A DNA stretch of 6,797 bases from an uncultured Eubacterium sp. (GTDB taxonomy: Bacteria; Bacillota; Clostridia; Peptostreptococcales; Anaerovoracaceae). The stretch spans positions 1-6,797 of the forward strand of contig CANBFZ010000100.1 in assembly GCA_947367725.1 (NCBI GenBank). The letters run 5' to 3'. A program made the position numbers and the translations under genes. Numbering within the stretch: the stretch's first letter is position 1; every line of letters begins with the position of its first letter. Positions 1 through 6,020 of this stretch are shown one piece after another. The notes beneath the pieces were generated by a model. The model ran no database searches. It was not told where the DNA came from and saw nothing but the letters and a program-made list of their open reading frames with translations.

Positions 1-21
1 TATCATTCGAGAAAATTAAAA

Positions 22-55
22 GCGTATGGCGCCGGTTTTTACCGGCATCATACGC
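22..55 (-). terminator. Intrinsic terminator after azlCD
   Basis: Inverted repeat GCGTATG (22-28) / CATACGC (49-55) and GCCGGT (31-36) / ACCGGC (41-46) closes a 4-nt T loop, with one wobble and one mismatch between the two stem blocks. On the minus strand it is followed by a T-rich run (TTTTAATTTT). It lies about 35 nt past the azlD stop. The plus-strand side is also followed by TTTT, so it may act for a gene entering from the left as well. Confidence 0.85.
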
Positions 56-89
56 CTTTTCATTTGTATCATAAACAGCTGTGATACCT

Positions 90-401
90 TTAAAGTAGCC
101 ATTCTACCAGATATACGGCAGCGCAGGAAGCGAGAGCAACTTTAAACAGATTACCAGAATACCATGCCACTGCAATGGCCACTGCAAATGCAACCAGCCC
201 CGATAGCAGACTGCTTGTGGCTGTGATGATGGCAGGAACCGCCATCACTGCTAATGTGACATAAGGCACATAGTAAAGGAAGGATCGAATAAAGGGATTG
301 CTGATTTCCCTTTGAATCAGTGTCAGGGGCAGGGCGCGGATGGCATAAATCGTCAGCGCTGCGACCAGCAGGTAGATGTATGTGTTTTGACCCAGGCTCA
401 T
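90..401 (-). CDS. azlD: AzlD family branched-chain amino acid transport protein
   Basis: Small hydrophobic subunit of an AzlCD-type exporter of branched-chain amino acids (or analogues) in the cytoplasmic membrane. The 103-residue length is normal for AzlD. Visible family features are an N-terminal membrane segment ending in IRALPL (about residues 21-26), then the block RSFLYYVPYVTLAVMAVPAI (about 39-58), then two further hydrophobic stretches. The start codon overlaps the azlC stop as ATGA, and an AGGAGG site (409-414, 7 nt upstream) lies inside the azlC coding sequence, so the two are probably translationally coupled and made in fixed ratio. The substrate is a family inference; the sequence alone does not fix which amino acid is exported. 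Confidence 0.9.
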   Translation of the reverse strand: MSLGQNTYIYLLVAALTIYAIRALPLTLIQREISNPFIRSFLYYVPYVTLAVMAVPAIITATSSLLSGLVAFAVAIAVAWYSGNLFKVALASCAAVYLVEWLL

Positions 402-1135
402 GGCTGCACCTCCTCACTTGCTGCTGTATCAGATGTAGTTTCTTTGACCGGTCGAATGATGGCTGCCGCAGCAGCAATGACCAGGGTTAGAATAATAATT
501 CTAGTACCTGAAGATATTTCGGAAAGCACTGGCAGGAATGTAAATGCGCAGCTGCCTGCCATAGAAGCTAGAACCACTAGGGCGATGGTTTTATCATTTT
601 TGGAAGCGGGAATTACCACAGCCAGGAACATACCGTAAAGCGCTACACTGAGTGCGCTTGACAGGCTGGCAGGCAGAATGTTTCCCACTAGCGCGCCTAA
701 TATAGTGCCCAGCACCCAGCCTGGTGAAGCAATTGTTGCCGCCCCCAGTGGGTAATAGGGATTGAGTTCTCCTTTTGCAGAAGCAGAAATGCCGAAAATC
801 TCGTCAGTGACAAAGTAAGACAGTAGCAGTCTTTTTGGCAGTGATGTGTCCGTAGGGATTTTCTGTGACATACTGCAGGACATAAGGAAATATCGCATGT
901 TGATAACAAGCTGCGTGATGATCATAGCCAGATATCCAGACTGTCCTGCGATGACTGTCAATACGGCAAATTCGCCAGCTGATGCATGCATTAAAAAAGA
1001 CATCAGTCCTGCCTGCCATGCGTCGATGCCGACTGCTTTTGCGGCAATGCCCAGGGTAAACCCTACTGCAAAATAACCGGCGGCGATAGGCGTGCCGTCT
1101 TTTAAACCTTGTAAATACTGTTGCTTGTGATTCAT
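398..1135 (-). CDS. azlC: AzlC family branched-chain amino acid permease
   Basis: Large membrane subunit of the AzlCD exporter, 245 residues, a usual length for the family. Recognisable signatures are the N-terminal KDGTPIAAGY (about 12-21), FLMHASAGEFAVL (47-59), INMRYFLMSCSMSQK (78-92) and SYFVTDEIFGIS (106-117), followed by several more hydrophobic segments and a short polar tail (about 229-245). The family is known for branched-chain amino acid efflux (azaleucine resistance in Bacillus); it works with AzlD, whose gene overlaps this one by 4 nt. The start at 1135 is the first ATG of the homologous region; its ribosome site is weak (AGGA about 12 nt upstream). A good promoter sits at 1175-1203. 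No local regulator such as AzlB is present. Confidence 0.9.
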   Translation of the reverse strand: MNHKQQYLQGLKDGTPIAAGYFAVGFTLGIAAKAVGIDAWQAGLMSFLMHASAGEFAVLTVIAGQSGYLAMIITQLVINMRYFLMSCSMSQKIPTDTSLPKRLLLSYFVTDEIFGISASAKGELNPYYPLGAATIASPGWVLGTILGALVGNILPASLSSALSVALYGMFLAVVIPASKNDKTIALVVLASMAGSCAFTFLPVLSEISSGTRIIILTLVIAAAAAIIRPVKETTSDTAASEEVQP

Positions 1136-1174
1136 ATCTGTATCAAGTCCTATCTGAAAAATTTGTCCTTATCT

Positions 1175-1203
1175 ATTGTAATCCATCTTTTCTTGTTAGT
1201 AAA
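1175..1203 (-). promoter_or_regulatory. Sigma-A-type promoter for azlCD
   Basis: On the minus strand, -35 TTTACT (1203-1198) and -10 TACAAT (1180-1175) are separated by exactly 17 nt. The predicted start of transcription is near 1168, giving a leader of about 33 nt to the azlC ATG. No attenuator is visible in that short leader. Confidence 0.65.
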
Positions 1204-1248
1204 CCCAAACTTGTCCAGCTGTAAGAATTTCGTAATAAAAACATTGGG

Positions 1249-1284
1249 AAATCTTAATCCTGGATTTATCTGCTGTTAAGATTT
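1249..1284. repeat. 9-bp perfect inverted repeat, operator-like
   Basis: AAATCTTAA (1249-1257) and TTAAGATTT (1276-1284) are perfect reverse complements separated by 18 nt. The right arm ends 6 nt before the -10-like element of the rightward operon, so it covers the place where a -35 would be. It lies upstream of the inferred transcription start, so it should act as DNA rather than as an RNA hairpin. A looser copy of the right-arm context (CTGTAAGAATTT, 1219-1230) lies about 54 nt upstream. A regulator site is an inference; I cannot name the protein. Confidence 0.45.
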
Positions 1285-1290
1285 GTATTG

Positions 1291-1296
1291 TATGAT
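1291..1296 (+). promoter_or_regulatory. Possible -10 element for the glycosyltransferase operon
   Basis: TATGAT matches 5 of 6 consensus -10 bases. A start near 1303 would give a leader of about 27 nt, close to that predicted for other genes here. No good -35 exists at 16-18 nt, so the promoter may need an activator, possibly one binding the adjacent inverted repeat. An alternative pair further upstream is TTGTCC (1211-1216) with TAATAA (1233-1238), 16 nt apart. Confidence 0.35.
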
Positions 1297-1329
1297 GAGA
1301 GTGTACTAAATCAAAAGGGGTATACATCT

Positions 1330-2370
1330 ATGAACATTCTAATTTTAACAGGTAAGTTCGGCATGGGACATATCAAAGCTGCCGAAGCAGTCAAAGAACA
1401 GCTTTTAATAGAAAATCCAGAACATAATATAACCATCGTTGACTTCATAGACTATATGTTTCCGACGCTCAGCAAAGGAATTTACAAAGGATTTAACTTT
1501 ATGGTCAGCCGCTGCGCAGGGCTTTATAACACATTGAACAAAGCAGCAGGAAAAAATAGCGGGGTGCCGCTGAGGCTAACCTTTGCCAGAAAAATAGATA
1601 GACTGATCGCCAAGCAGAAGGCAGATGCCATTGTGGTAGTGTTTCCGGTCTGTTCCCAGTATATATCTTCGTATAAACGTATGCGGCGATGCCAGATTCC
1701 ACTATATACCTGCATCACTGACATTACAGCGCACGAAGAATGGATTGCACCAGGTACAGACCAGTATTTTGTCGGTGATATTGCAACAAAAAATGCGCTC
1801 TGCTCCAAAGGGGTCAGCGCAGATAAAATTGCAGTAACCGGAATTCCTGTCAGACAATGCTTTCATGAAAGCTGTCGGGAAAAGAATTCCTCTCGCAAAG
1901 AAATTCTCATTATGGGTGGAGGTTTGGGACTCATTCCTTCATCCGAGGATTTCCTGCAGAAATTGGCGCATTGCAAGCAGGTCAAGGTGACGGTCATCAC
2001 TGGGAAAAATGAAAAACTGTACAAGACGCTTTCTAAAAAATTTCCGGAGATCGAAGTCATTGGTTATACGGATCAGGTTGCCAAGTATATGCAGCGGGCA
2101 GATCTGCTTGTAACGAAAGCCGGCGGGATTACGACCTTTGAAGCTATTGCGACAAGAACGCCGCTTTATATCATCAAACCATTTTTAGAACAAGAATTCG
2201 GTAATGCAAAATATATAGAAGGGCATAATATTGGTAGAGTGTTGTGGGATATACATGCAGACGAGGCAGCCGATATTTTGAGCCTGATCGGAGATGAAAA
2301 ACTGCTCCAAATCATGAAAGAAAATATGGAATTGATGAGCCGTGAATTTTGTAAGGAGTTTATCGCATGA
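1330..2370 (+). CDS. MGDG synthase-family lipid glycosyltransferase (GT28-like)
   Basis: Probable cytoplasmic, membrane-associated glycosyltransferase moving a sugar from a UDP-sugar to a lipid acceptor, as in UgtP-type diacylglycerol glucosyltransferases and MGDG synthases. The N-terminal acceptor domain has GMGHIKAAEAV (11-21) and VDFIDYMFP (37-45), then ITDITAHEEW (129-138). The C-terminal nucleotide-sugar domain has MGGGLG (195-200), TKAGGITTFEA (262-272) and a proline-QE-GNA block (284-293). Length is 346 residues, slightly under UgtP. I start it at ATG 1330, not the in-frame TTG at 1288, because AAGGGG (1315-1320) lies 9 nt upstream and homology begins with MNILILTGKFG. It is first of three genes joined by ATGA overlaps. 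Donor and acceptor are unknown, so I give no symbol; a role in glycolipid or anchor synthesis is inferred. Confidence 0.85.
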   Translation: MNILILTGKFGMGHIKAAEAVKEQLLIENPEHNITIVDFIDYMFPTLSKGIYKGFNFMVSRCAGLYNTLNKAAGKNSGVPLRLTFARKIDRLIAKQKADAIVVVFPVCSQYISSYKRMRRCQIPLYTCITDITAHEEWIAPGTDQYFVGDIATKNALCSKGVSADKIAVTGIPVRQCFHESCREKNSSRKEILIMGGGLGLIPSSEDFLQKLAHCKQVKVTVITGKNEKLYKTLSKKFPEIEVIGYTDQVAKYMQRADLLVTKAGGITTFEAIATRTPLYIIKPFLEQEFGNAKYIEGHNIGRVLWDIHADEAADILSLIGDEKLLQIMKENMELMSREFCKEFIA

Positions 2371-3113
2371 CAAAGAAATGTTGGAAAAAAGCTGCCCTTG
2401 CTTTAACAGCAGCGGCAGCGGCTTATAGCTATGTGCCATCACAGGCAGGAAAATTGCAGCAAAGGAATCGCCGTAAAAAAGCATATGGTGCAGGATCGTA
2501 TGGATTGAACAAAGGACAGGAAAAAGTGCTGTATTTGACGTTTGATGATGGACCGCATCCTGTTTATACAGAAAAGCTGCTGGACCTTCTAAAGCAGTAT
2601 GAGATAAAAGCTACTTTTTTTGTGGTTGGCGCTTTTGCAGCAGAATATCCACATTTGGTGCTGCGGATGGAACAAGAGGGACATACCATCGGACTGCATT
2701 CTCTGCAGCATAAAAGTGCGATGATACAAACCCCTTCCTATACCAGATGGGATTTTGCGAAGAGTCTTGAAATTATGGAAGATTTAGGTATAGCAGTGCA
2801 GTATTATAGACCGCCTTGGGGACATGTCAACTGGTTTACCCTTTGGCAAATGAACGCGTACGGCTTAAAAAAAGTGCTGTGGGATGTGATGGCAGAGGAC
2901 TGGAAGGAAGATACAGATATTGAAAAAATGCAGTACATACTGCTAAAGAAAGCTGAAAATGGCAGTATCATCTGTCTGCATGATGGAAGAGGAGATGGAC
3001 CGGTGCAAAAGGAGGCGCCGCTGCGCATGATAAAGACCTTGGAACAGACCATTCCTGTCTGGATAGAAGACGGATACCAGTTTAAAACCATTGCAGAAAT
3101 GGAGAGAAGATGA
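2367..3113 (+). CDS. Polysaccharide deacetylase family protein (NodB domain), membrane-anchored
   Basis: Predicted metal-dependent N-deacetylase of the carbohydrate esterase 4 type, acting outside the membrane. The N-terminus is lysine-rich followed by an alanine-rich hydrophobic stretch (about 9-27), a signal peptide or anchor. The NodB motifs are all present: TFDDGP (58-63; D60 as base, D61 as metal ligand), HSLQH (H111 and H115 as metal ligands), RPPWG (148-152), an aspartate-tryptophan pair at 178-179, and LHD (204-206, H205). It should therefore be active. Its ATG overlaps the glycosyltransferase stop, with AAGGAG 8 nt upstream. The usual substrates are peptidoglycan, chitin oligomers or other N-acetylated sugars; the operon context suggests an N-acetylhexosamine on a lipid-linked or wall glycan, which is inference. 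Confidence 0.9.
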   Translation: MTKKCWKKAALALTAAAAAYSYVPSQAGKLQQRNRRKKAYGAGSYGLNKGQEKVLYLTFDDGPHPVYTEKLLDLLKQYEIKATFFVVGAFAAEYPHLVLRMEQEGHTIGLHSLQHKSAMIQTPSYTRWDFAKSLEIMEDLGIAVQYYRPPWGHVNWFTLWQMNAYGLKKVLWDVMAEDWKEDTDIEKMQYILLKKAENGSIICLHDGRGDGPVQKEAPLRMIKTLEQTIPVWIEDGYQFKTIAEMERR

Positions 3114-4141
3114 AAGAAAGAATACTGAAAGTAGGCGGCAACGGAGGAATTTTTCTGCTCCTGTGCCTGCTGACTTATTACATGATCATTCGAGAGACAC
3201 AGCCGTCACAAATCTTGTCCGCGATTTCTGGCGCAGATTATAGATATCTGCTGCCAGCTGTTTGTGCAATGGGTGTCTTTCTTTTCTGTGAGGGATTGAA
3301 TCTGGGGCGGTGTCTGCGACTGTTCCAACCACAGGTTCGTGTGTGCTCTGGTGTGAAATATGCCATGACAGGATTCTTTGGAAGCTCTGTTACGCCGTCA
3401 GCTTCCGGTGGACAGCCAATTCAGCTTTACTTTATGCATAAAGATCGCGTAAAATTGTCTCACGGAACGTTGGCGCTGCTTGTAGAATTGCTTAGTTATC
3501 AGATTGTTACGATTACGCTGGCTGTTGTTGGTTTTTTTGCAGTGCAGAAAACACTTTCTGCGACAATGGGAAATCTGCGATTTTTACTTTTTATAGGAAT
3601 TGGAATCAATGCAGTCGCCATGGCGGCACTGTTATGTGCTATTTTTTATAGAAAGTTGGCAGAACATATGGCTGGGTTTCTGGTAAACATTGTAAAGAGA
3701 TGCAGTGGTAAAAAAGGAGAGAAGCTGGAAACGATGCTCTTTGATGCATTGCAGGAATATCAGCAGTGTGCGGCTTCTCTGAAAGAAAATAAGACCGTCT
3801 TGATAAAAACAATCATGATTACAACGATCCAGATGCTTGCAATGCATAGTGTGCCATATTGGGTTTACTTGAGTCTGGGACTTTCAGACTGTTCTGCTGT
3901 TACTATGATACTTTTGCAGGCTGTACTTTTTGCGTCAGTGTCTGCACTGCCACTGCCCGGTGCGATGGGCGTCAGTGAAGGGGCTTTTTCCATCTTGTTT
4001 GGGACGTTGTTTACAAGCGGACTTTTGCCAGGGGCTATGGTTCTTTCAAGAAGCATCAGTTTTTATCTGCCGCTTGCAGTCAGCGGGTTTTATACATTGA
4101 TGTTAGTTTTAACTAGGCAAAAAAGTGCGTTGCAAGCGTAA
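3110..4141 (+). CDS. YbhN/MprF-like flippase-domain membrane protein (UPF0104)
   Basis: Multi-pass membrane protein of the lysylphosphatidylglycerol synthase transmembrane (UPF0104/YbhN) family, 343 residues. Visible signatures are GFFGSSVTPSASGGQPIQLY (88-107) and LPLPGAMGVSEGAFSILFG (280-298), with hydrophobic segments around 12-27, 47-62, 119-145, 155-180, 230-255, 263-282 and 306-335. The aminoacyl-transferase domain of full MprF is absent, so it is not expected to make lysyl-phosphatidylglycerol. In MprF the equivalent domain flips modified lipid, so lipid or glycolipid translocation is a reasonable inference but unproven for stand-alone members. Its ATG overlaps the deacetylase stop, with GGAG 5 nt upstream. 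It is the last gene before the terminator at 4195. Confidence 0.85.
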   Translation: MKERILKVGGNGGIFLLLCLLTYYMIIRETQPSQILSAISGADYRYLLPAVCAMGVFLFCEGLNLGRCLRLFQPQVRVCSGVKYAMTGFFGSSVTPSASGGQPIQLYFMHKDRVKLSHGTLALLVELLSYQIVTITLAVVGFFAVQKTLSATMGNLRFLLFIGIGINAVAMAALLCAIFYRKLAEHMAGFLVNIVKRCSGKKGEKLETMLFDALQEYQQCAASLKENKTVLIKTIMITTIQMLAMHSVPYWVYLSLGLSDCSAVTMILLQAVLFASVSALPLPGAMGVSEGAFSILFGTLFTSGLLPGAMVLSRSISFYLPLAVSGFYTLMLVLTRQKSALQA

Positions 4142-4194
4142 AACGGAATCTTAAGCACAGTGATCGAAATTTCCAATGATGGAACGAGGAACAT

Positions 4195-4222
4195 AAAAAG
4201 CTGCCGTAGAGGCAGCTTTTTT
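4195..4222. terminator. Bidirectional terminator between converging operons
   Basis: AAAAAGCTGCC (4195-4205) and GGCAGCTTTTT (4211-4221) form an 11-bp perfect stem with a 5-nt loop, A-rich on one side and T-rich on the other. It lies 54 nt past the flippase stop on the plus strand and 14 nt past the crt stop on the minus strand, so it can end both transcripts. Confidence 0.92.
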
Positions 4223-4236
4223 GATGTAACCCTGCT

Positions 4237-5013
4237 TTATTTATTTTTGAATTCTGGTGCTCTTTTTTCCAGGAATGCAGCCATGCCTTCTGTTTTATCT
4301 TCAGAACCGAACGCTGCTGTGAACGTTTCGATTTCAAATTTGCTTGCGGACTTCATATCCATATCATAGCCATTGTTGATGGCAGTTTTTGCTGTTGCAA
4401 TGGCGATCGGTGCTTTGGAAGCAATGGTTTTTGCAATCTTTTCTGCCTCTTCCAGAAGCGCTTCTGGGGCGGCAATTTTTTCGACAAGACCGATTCTGTA
4501 AGCTTCTGCTGCAGGAATCATTTCAGCGGTCATAATCAGATATTTTGCCATGCCTTTTCCAACCAGTCTTGCCAATCTCTGGGTTCCACCAAATCCTGGG
4601 ATAATGCCCAGACCAACTTCCGGCTGACCGAATTTTGCTTTTTCTGATGCGATTCTGATGTCACATGCCATCGCAAGTTCACAGCCGCCGCCCAGTGCAA
4701 AGCCGTTTACGGCAGCGATCACTGGTTTTTCGATGTTTTCAATCAGGTTCATGACTTTGTGACCCATGATCATCATCTGACGACCTTCCAGGGCAGTGAG
4801 CTGATGCATCTGCGCAATATCAGCACCAGCAACAAAGGCTTTGCCTTCACCGGTGAGAATGACAGCAAAAACGTCACGATCTGTCTCAATCTTTGTAAAT
4901 GCATCGTAAAGTTCGGAAAGTACATCCATATTCAGTGCATTCATTGCTTTTGGTCTGTTGATGGTCACGTAAGCAATATTTTCTTTTATCTCGTATTTGA
5001 TGTTTTCGTACAT
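4237..5013 (-). CDS. crt: Enoyl-CoA hydratase/isomerase family protein, crotonase-like (3-hydroxybutyryl-CoA dehydratase)
   Basis: Cytosolic crotonase-fold enzyme expected to interconvert short-chain 3-hydroxyacyl-CoA and trans-2-enoyl-CoA. It closely resembles clostridial Crt: INRPKAMNALN (18-28), FVAGADI (60-66), NGFALGGGCELAMACDIRIA (103-122), FGQPEVGLGIIPGFGGTQRL (128-147). Both catalytic glutamates are present, E112 and E132, at the family's 20-residue spacing, and G109 fits the oxyanion hole. I start it at MYENIKYE (5013), giving 258 residues, because AGGAG lies 7 nt upstream; an ATG 24 nt earlier would only add a basic MMRKRRSN leader without a ribosome site. Its usual butyrate-pathway partners (bcd, etfAB, hbd, thl) are not beside it, so the pathway is open: butyrate synthesis or acyl-CoA/amino acid degradation. 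Confidence 0.88.
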   Translation of the reverse strand: MYENIKYEIKENIAYVTINRPKAMNALNMDVLSELYDAFTKIETDRDVFAVILTGEGKAFVAGADIAQMHQLTALEGRQMMIMGHKVMNLIENIEKPVIAAVNGFALGGGCELAMACDIRIASEKAKFGQPEVGLGIIPGFGGTQRLARLVGKGMAKYLIMTAEMIPAAEAYRIGLVEKIAAPEALLEEAEKIAKTIASKAPIAIATAKTAINNGYDMDMKSASKFEIETFTAAFGSEDKTEGMAAFLEKRAPEFKNK

Positions 5014-5054
5014 GTTGCTTCTCCTTTTTCTCATCAAAAATAGTCCTTGTTAAT

Positions 5055-5083
5055 AATATAACATTTTACAGACGTTTTTTCAA
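5055..5083 (-). promoter_or_regulatory. Promoter for crt, overlapping the 3' end of thiT
   Basis: On the minus strand, -35 TTGAAA (5083-5078) and -10 TATATT (5060-5055) are 17 nt apart, each 5 of 6 to consensus. The -35 is inside the last thiT codons and the -10 just past its stop. The expected start near 5048 gives a leader of about 35 nt before crt. Confidence 0.65.
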
Positions 5084-5716
5084 CCCTTCAAACGCGTTCT
5101 TTACAGGAGAAAGTGAAATAATAATCAAAGTCAGGATTCCTTCTGCGGCTAGATAAGTAAAATTGTACCAGAGGGACCAGGTGACTGCATTGAATCCTTG
5201 GGGGGCATAACTTGCGAAAAATACGATACCGGAAAGGACGGCGCAGATATAGCGGGCAAACAAACCCAGCAAATAGCCCTTGGCGAGACCTTTTGGCTTG
5301 TCTTTCCATACACCGGCAAGCCCCAGCGCACCAAATGCAAAGGGGTAATCCACCAGCAGCTGTACCGGATGAATCACATAAGGGTTAAAGAGCAGATTCA
5401 GAAGCCCTACGACAAAACCGCAGATGACGCCGCGCCGTGTCCCTAAAAAATAGCCGCAAAGGGCAAGGGGCAGCATAGAGAATACGGTTACTGTGCCTCC
5501 AAAGGGCATTTCAAAGAGTTTGAGCTGACCAAGTCCCAACGCTAGCGCGGCGAGAAGGGCGGAAATGGTCAGTGCTTTTGTATCCGGTTTTGAGGACTTG
5601 TTTTCTCGTTCTTCTTTAGACGGAATCAGAATCAACACAAAAAAGACGATAATAATGGCAATGATGATGACATGCCCAAGGGTGGATTCAAAGAATCCTT
5701 GTAGATTTTCAAACAT
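5066..5716 (-). CDS. thiT: Energy-coupled thiamine transporter ThiT (ECF S component) with extra N-terminal helix
   Basis: Substrate-binding membrane protein of an ECF transporter, importing thiamine with a shared EcfA-EcfA'-EcfT module encoded elsewhere. ThiT-like blocks are EMPFGGTVTVFSMLPLAL (69-86), IHPVQLLVDYPFAFGALGLA (115-134), RYICAVLSGIVFFASYAP (155-172) and WSLWYNFTYL (180-189). The upstream TPP riboswitch supports thiamine as ligand. I start it at ATG 5716 (216 residues) because GGAGG lies 8 nt upstream; an earlier in-frame ATG at 5764 lies in the riboswitch leader. Two oddities: about residues 14-31 form an additional membrane helix followed by a charged linker (34-47) before the usual ThiT core, and A159 sits where Lactococcus ThiT has thiamine-binding H125, while N185 matches its N151. 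A relative with altered affinity or a thiamine-precursor ligand is possible. Confidence 0.88.
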   Translation of the reverse strand: MFENLQGFFESTLGHVIIIAIIIVFFVLILIPSKEERENKSSKPDTKALTISALLAALALGLGQLKLFEMPFGGTVTVFSMLPLALCGYFLGTRRGVICGFVVGLLNLLFNPYVIHPVQLLVDYPFAFGALGLAGVWKDKPKGLAKGYLLGLFARYICAVLSGIVFFASYAPQGFNAVTWSLWYNFTYLAAEGILTLIIISLSPVKNAFEGLKKRL

Positions 5717-5724
5717 AAAAAATA

Positions 5725-5754
5725 CCTCCATCGTTTGATTGACTGGAGGGGAAC
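5725..5754 (-). promoter_or_regulatory. Expression platform: hairpin burying the thiT ribosome site
   Basis: On the minus strand, CCTCCA (5749-5744) and TGGAGG (5730-5725) form a 6-bp stem with a 13-nt loop, and the second arm is the thiT Shine-Dalgarno. The overlapping GTTCCCCT (5754-5747) can instead pair over 8 bp, with one G-T wobble, with AGGGGAGC (5886-5879) in the aptamer's P2-P3 5' strand. This gives a simple switch: with TPP bound the aptamer strand is occupied and the ribosome site is hidden; without TPP the site is free. The stem is followed by TATTTTTT, so some transcription termination is also possible. Confidence 0.7.
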
Positions 5755-5784
5755 TGCACAGCATATCAAATATGTGCGTAAAAC

Positions 5785-5892
5785 ATGCTTCCCTACGGCA
5801 GGATTACCCGCATCAGGTGTTGAGGGTCCGGCATGCATCTTGTACTTTACAGCACATAGCAGCCTGTTCTCAGCAAAAGCTCCCCTAGCTTT
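5785..5892 (-). promoter_or_regulatory. TPP riboswitch (THI element) aptamer
   Basis: The conserved THI-box segments occur in order on the minus strand: GGGGAGC (5885-5879), GCTGAGA (5874-5868), GACCCT (5828-5823), ACCTGATGCGGG (5818-5807), then TAAT, CCTGC and CGTAGGGA ending at 5790. P3 is AGC-TTTT-GCT; P4 is GCGGG/CCTGC. A variable arm (about 5867-5829) has GGCTGC/GCATGCC with a 1-nt bulge, topped by TGTGC/GTACA. P1 is short (GCT/AGC with nearby A-T pairs). The aptamer starts almost at the predicted transcription start and controls thiT alone. Confidence 0.96.
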
Positions 5893-5896
5893 CTTT

Positions 5897-5925
5897 AGAA
5901 TAGTATGATTTTCGTTTTTTGTCAA
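5897..5925 (-). promoter_or_regulatory. Promoter for the riboswitch-thiT transcript
   Basis: On the minus strand, a perfect -35 TTGACA (5925-5920) and -10 TATTCT (5902-5897) lie 17 nt apart. Transcription should start near 5890, right at the P1 stem of the TPP aptamer. The remainder of the gene-free stretch 5717-6020 is the riboswitch (up to 5892) and, at 5926-6020, about 95 nt in which I see no convincing terminator or gene. Confidence 0.75.
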
Positions 5926-6020
5926 GAGGGTAGAGACGCGTCCGCTTTCAGATTGTTTGTAAAATCGCAAATCAAAGGGAAGCATCTGTACTGAGAGGCG
6001 ATTATCCCAGAAGCGTGGAT

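Noticed and set aside
151..477. Open frames opposite or out of frame with azlC/azlD (also 312-638, 697-909, 804-1019, 846-1076)
   Set aside because: They are shadows of two well-supported genes; the translations are low-complexity or rich in Cys, His and Ser with no ribosome site or family motif.
1288..1329. In-frame TTG start extending the glycosyltransferase by 14 residues
   Set aside because: The extension has no ribosome site, overlaps the likely -10, and the family homology begins at the ATG at 1330, which has AAGGGG 9 nt upstream.
2804..3091. Antisense open frame under the deacetylase
   Set aside because: It is a reverse-strand shadow of conserved NodB-domain codons, without a promoter or ribosome site.
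4160..4369. Plus-strand open frame through the terminator and the 3' end of crt
   Set aside because: It crosses the strong bidirectional hairpin at 4195-4222 and is antisense to conserved crt codons.
5717..5764. Earlier thiT start giving a 16-residue N-terminal extension (MLCSSPP...)
   Set aside because: The ATG at 5764 is inside the riboswitch expression platform and has no Shine-Dalgarno, while the ATG at 5716 has GGAGG 8 nt upstream.
5632..5985. A 117-codon minus-strand open frame across the riboswitch and thiT promoter
   Set aside because: It runs through the TPP aptamer, the -35/-10 and the thiT start in another frame, and its protein shows no recognisable family features.
5963..6003. 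Possible thiN terminator, AATCGC/GCGATT followed by TTT
   Set aside because: The stem is only 6 bp with a 29-nt loop and a very short T run, so it is too weak to call.
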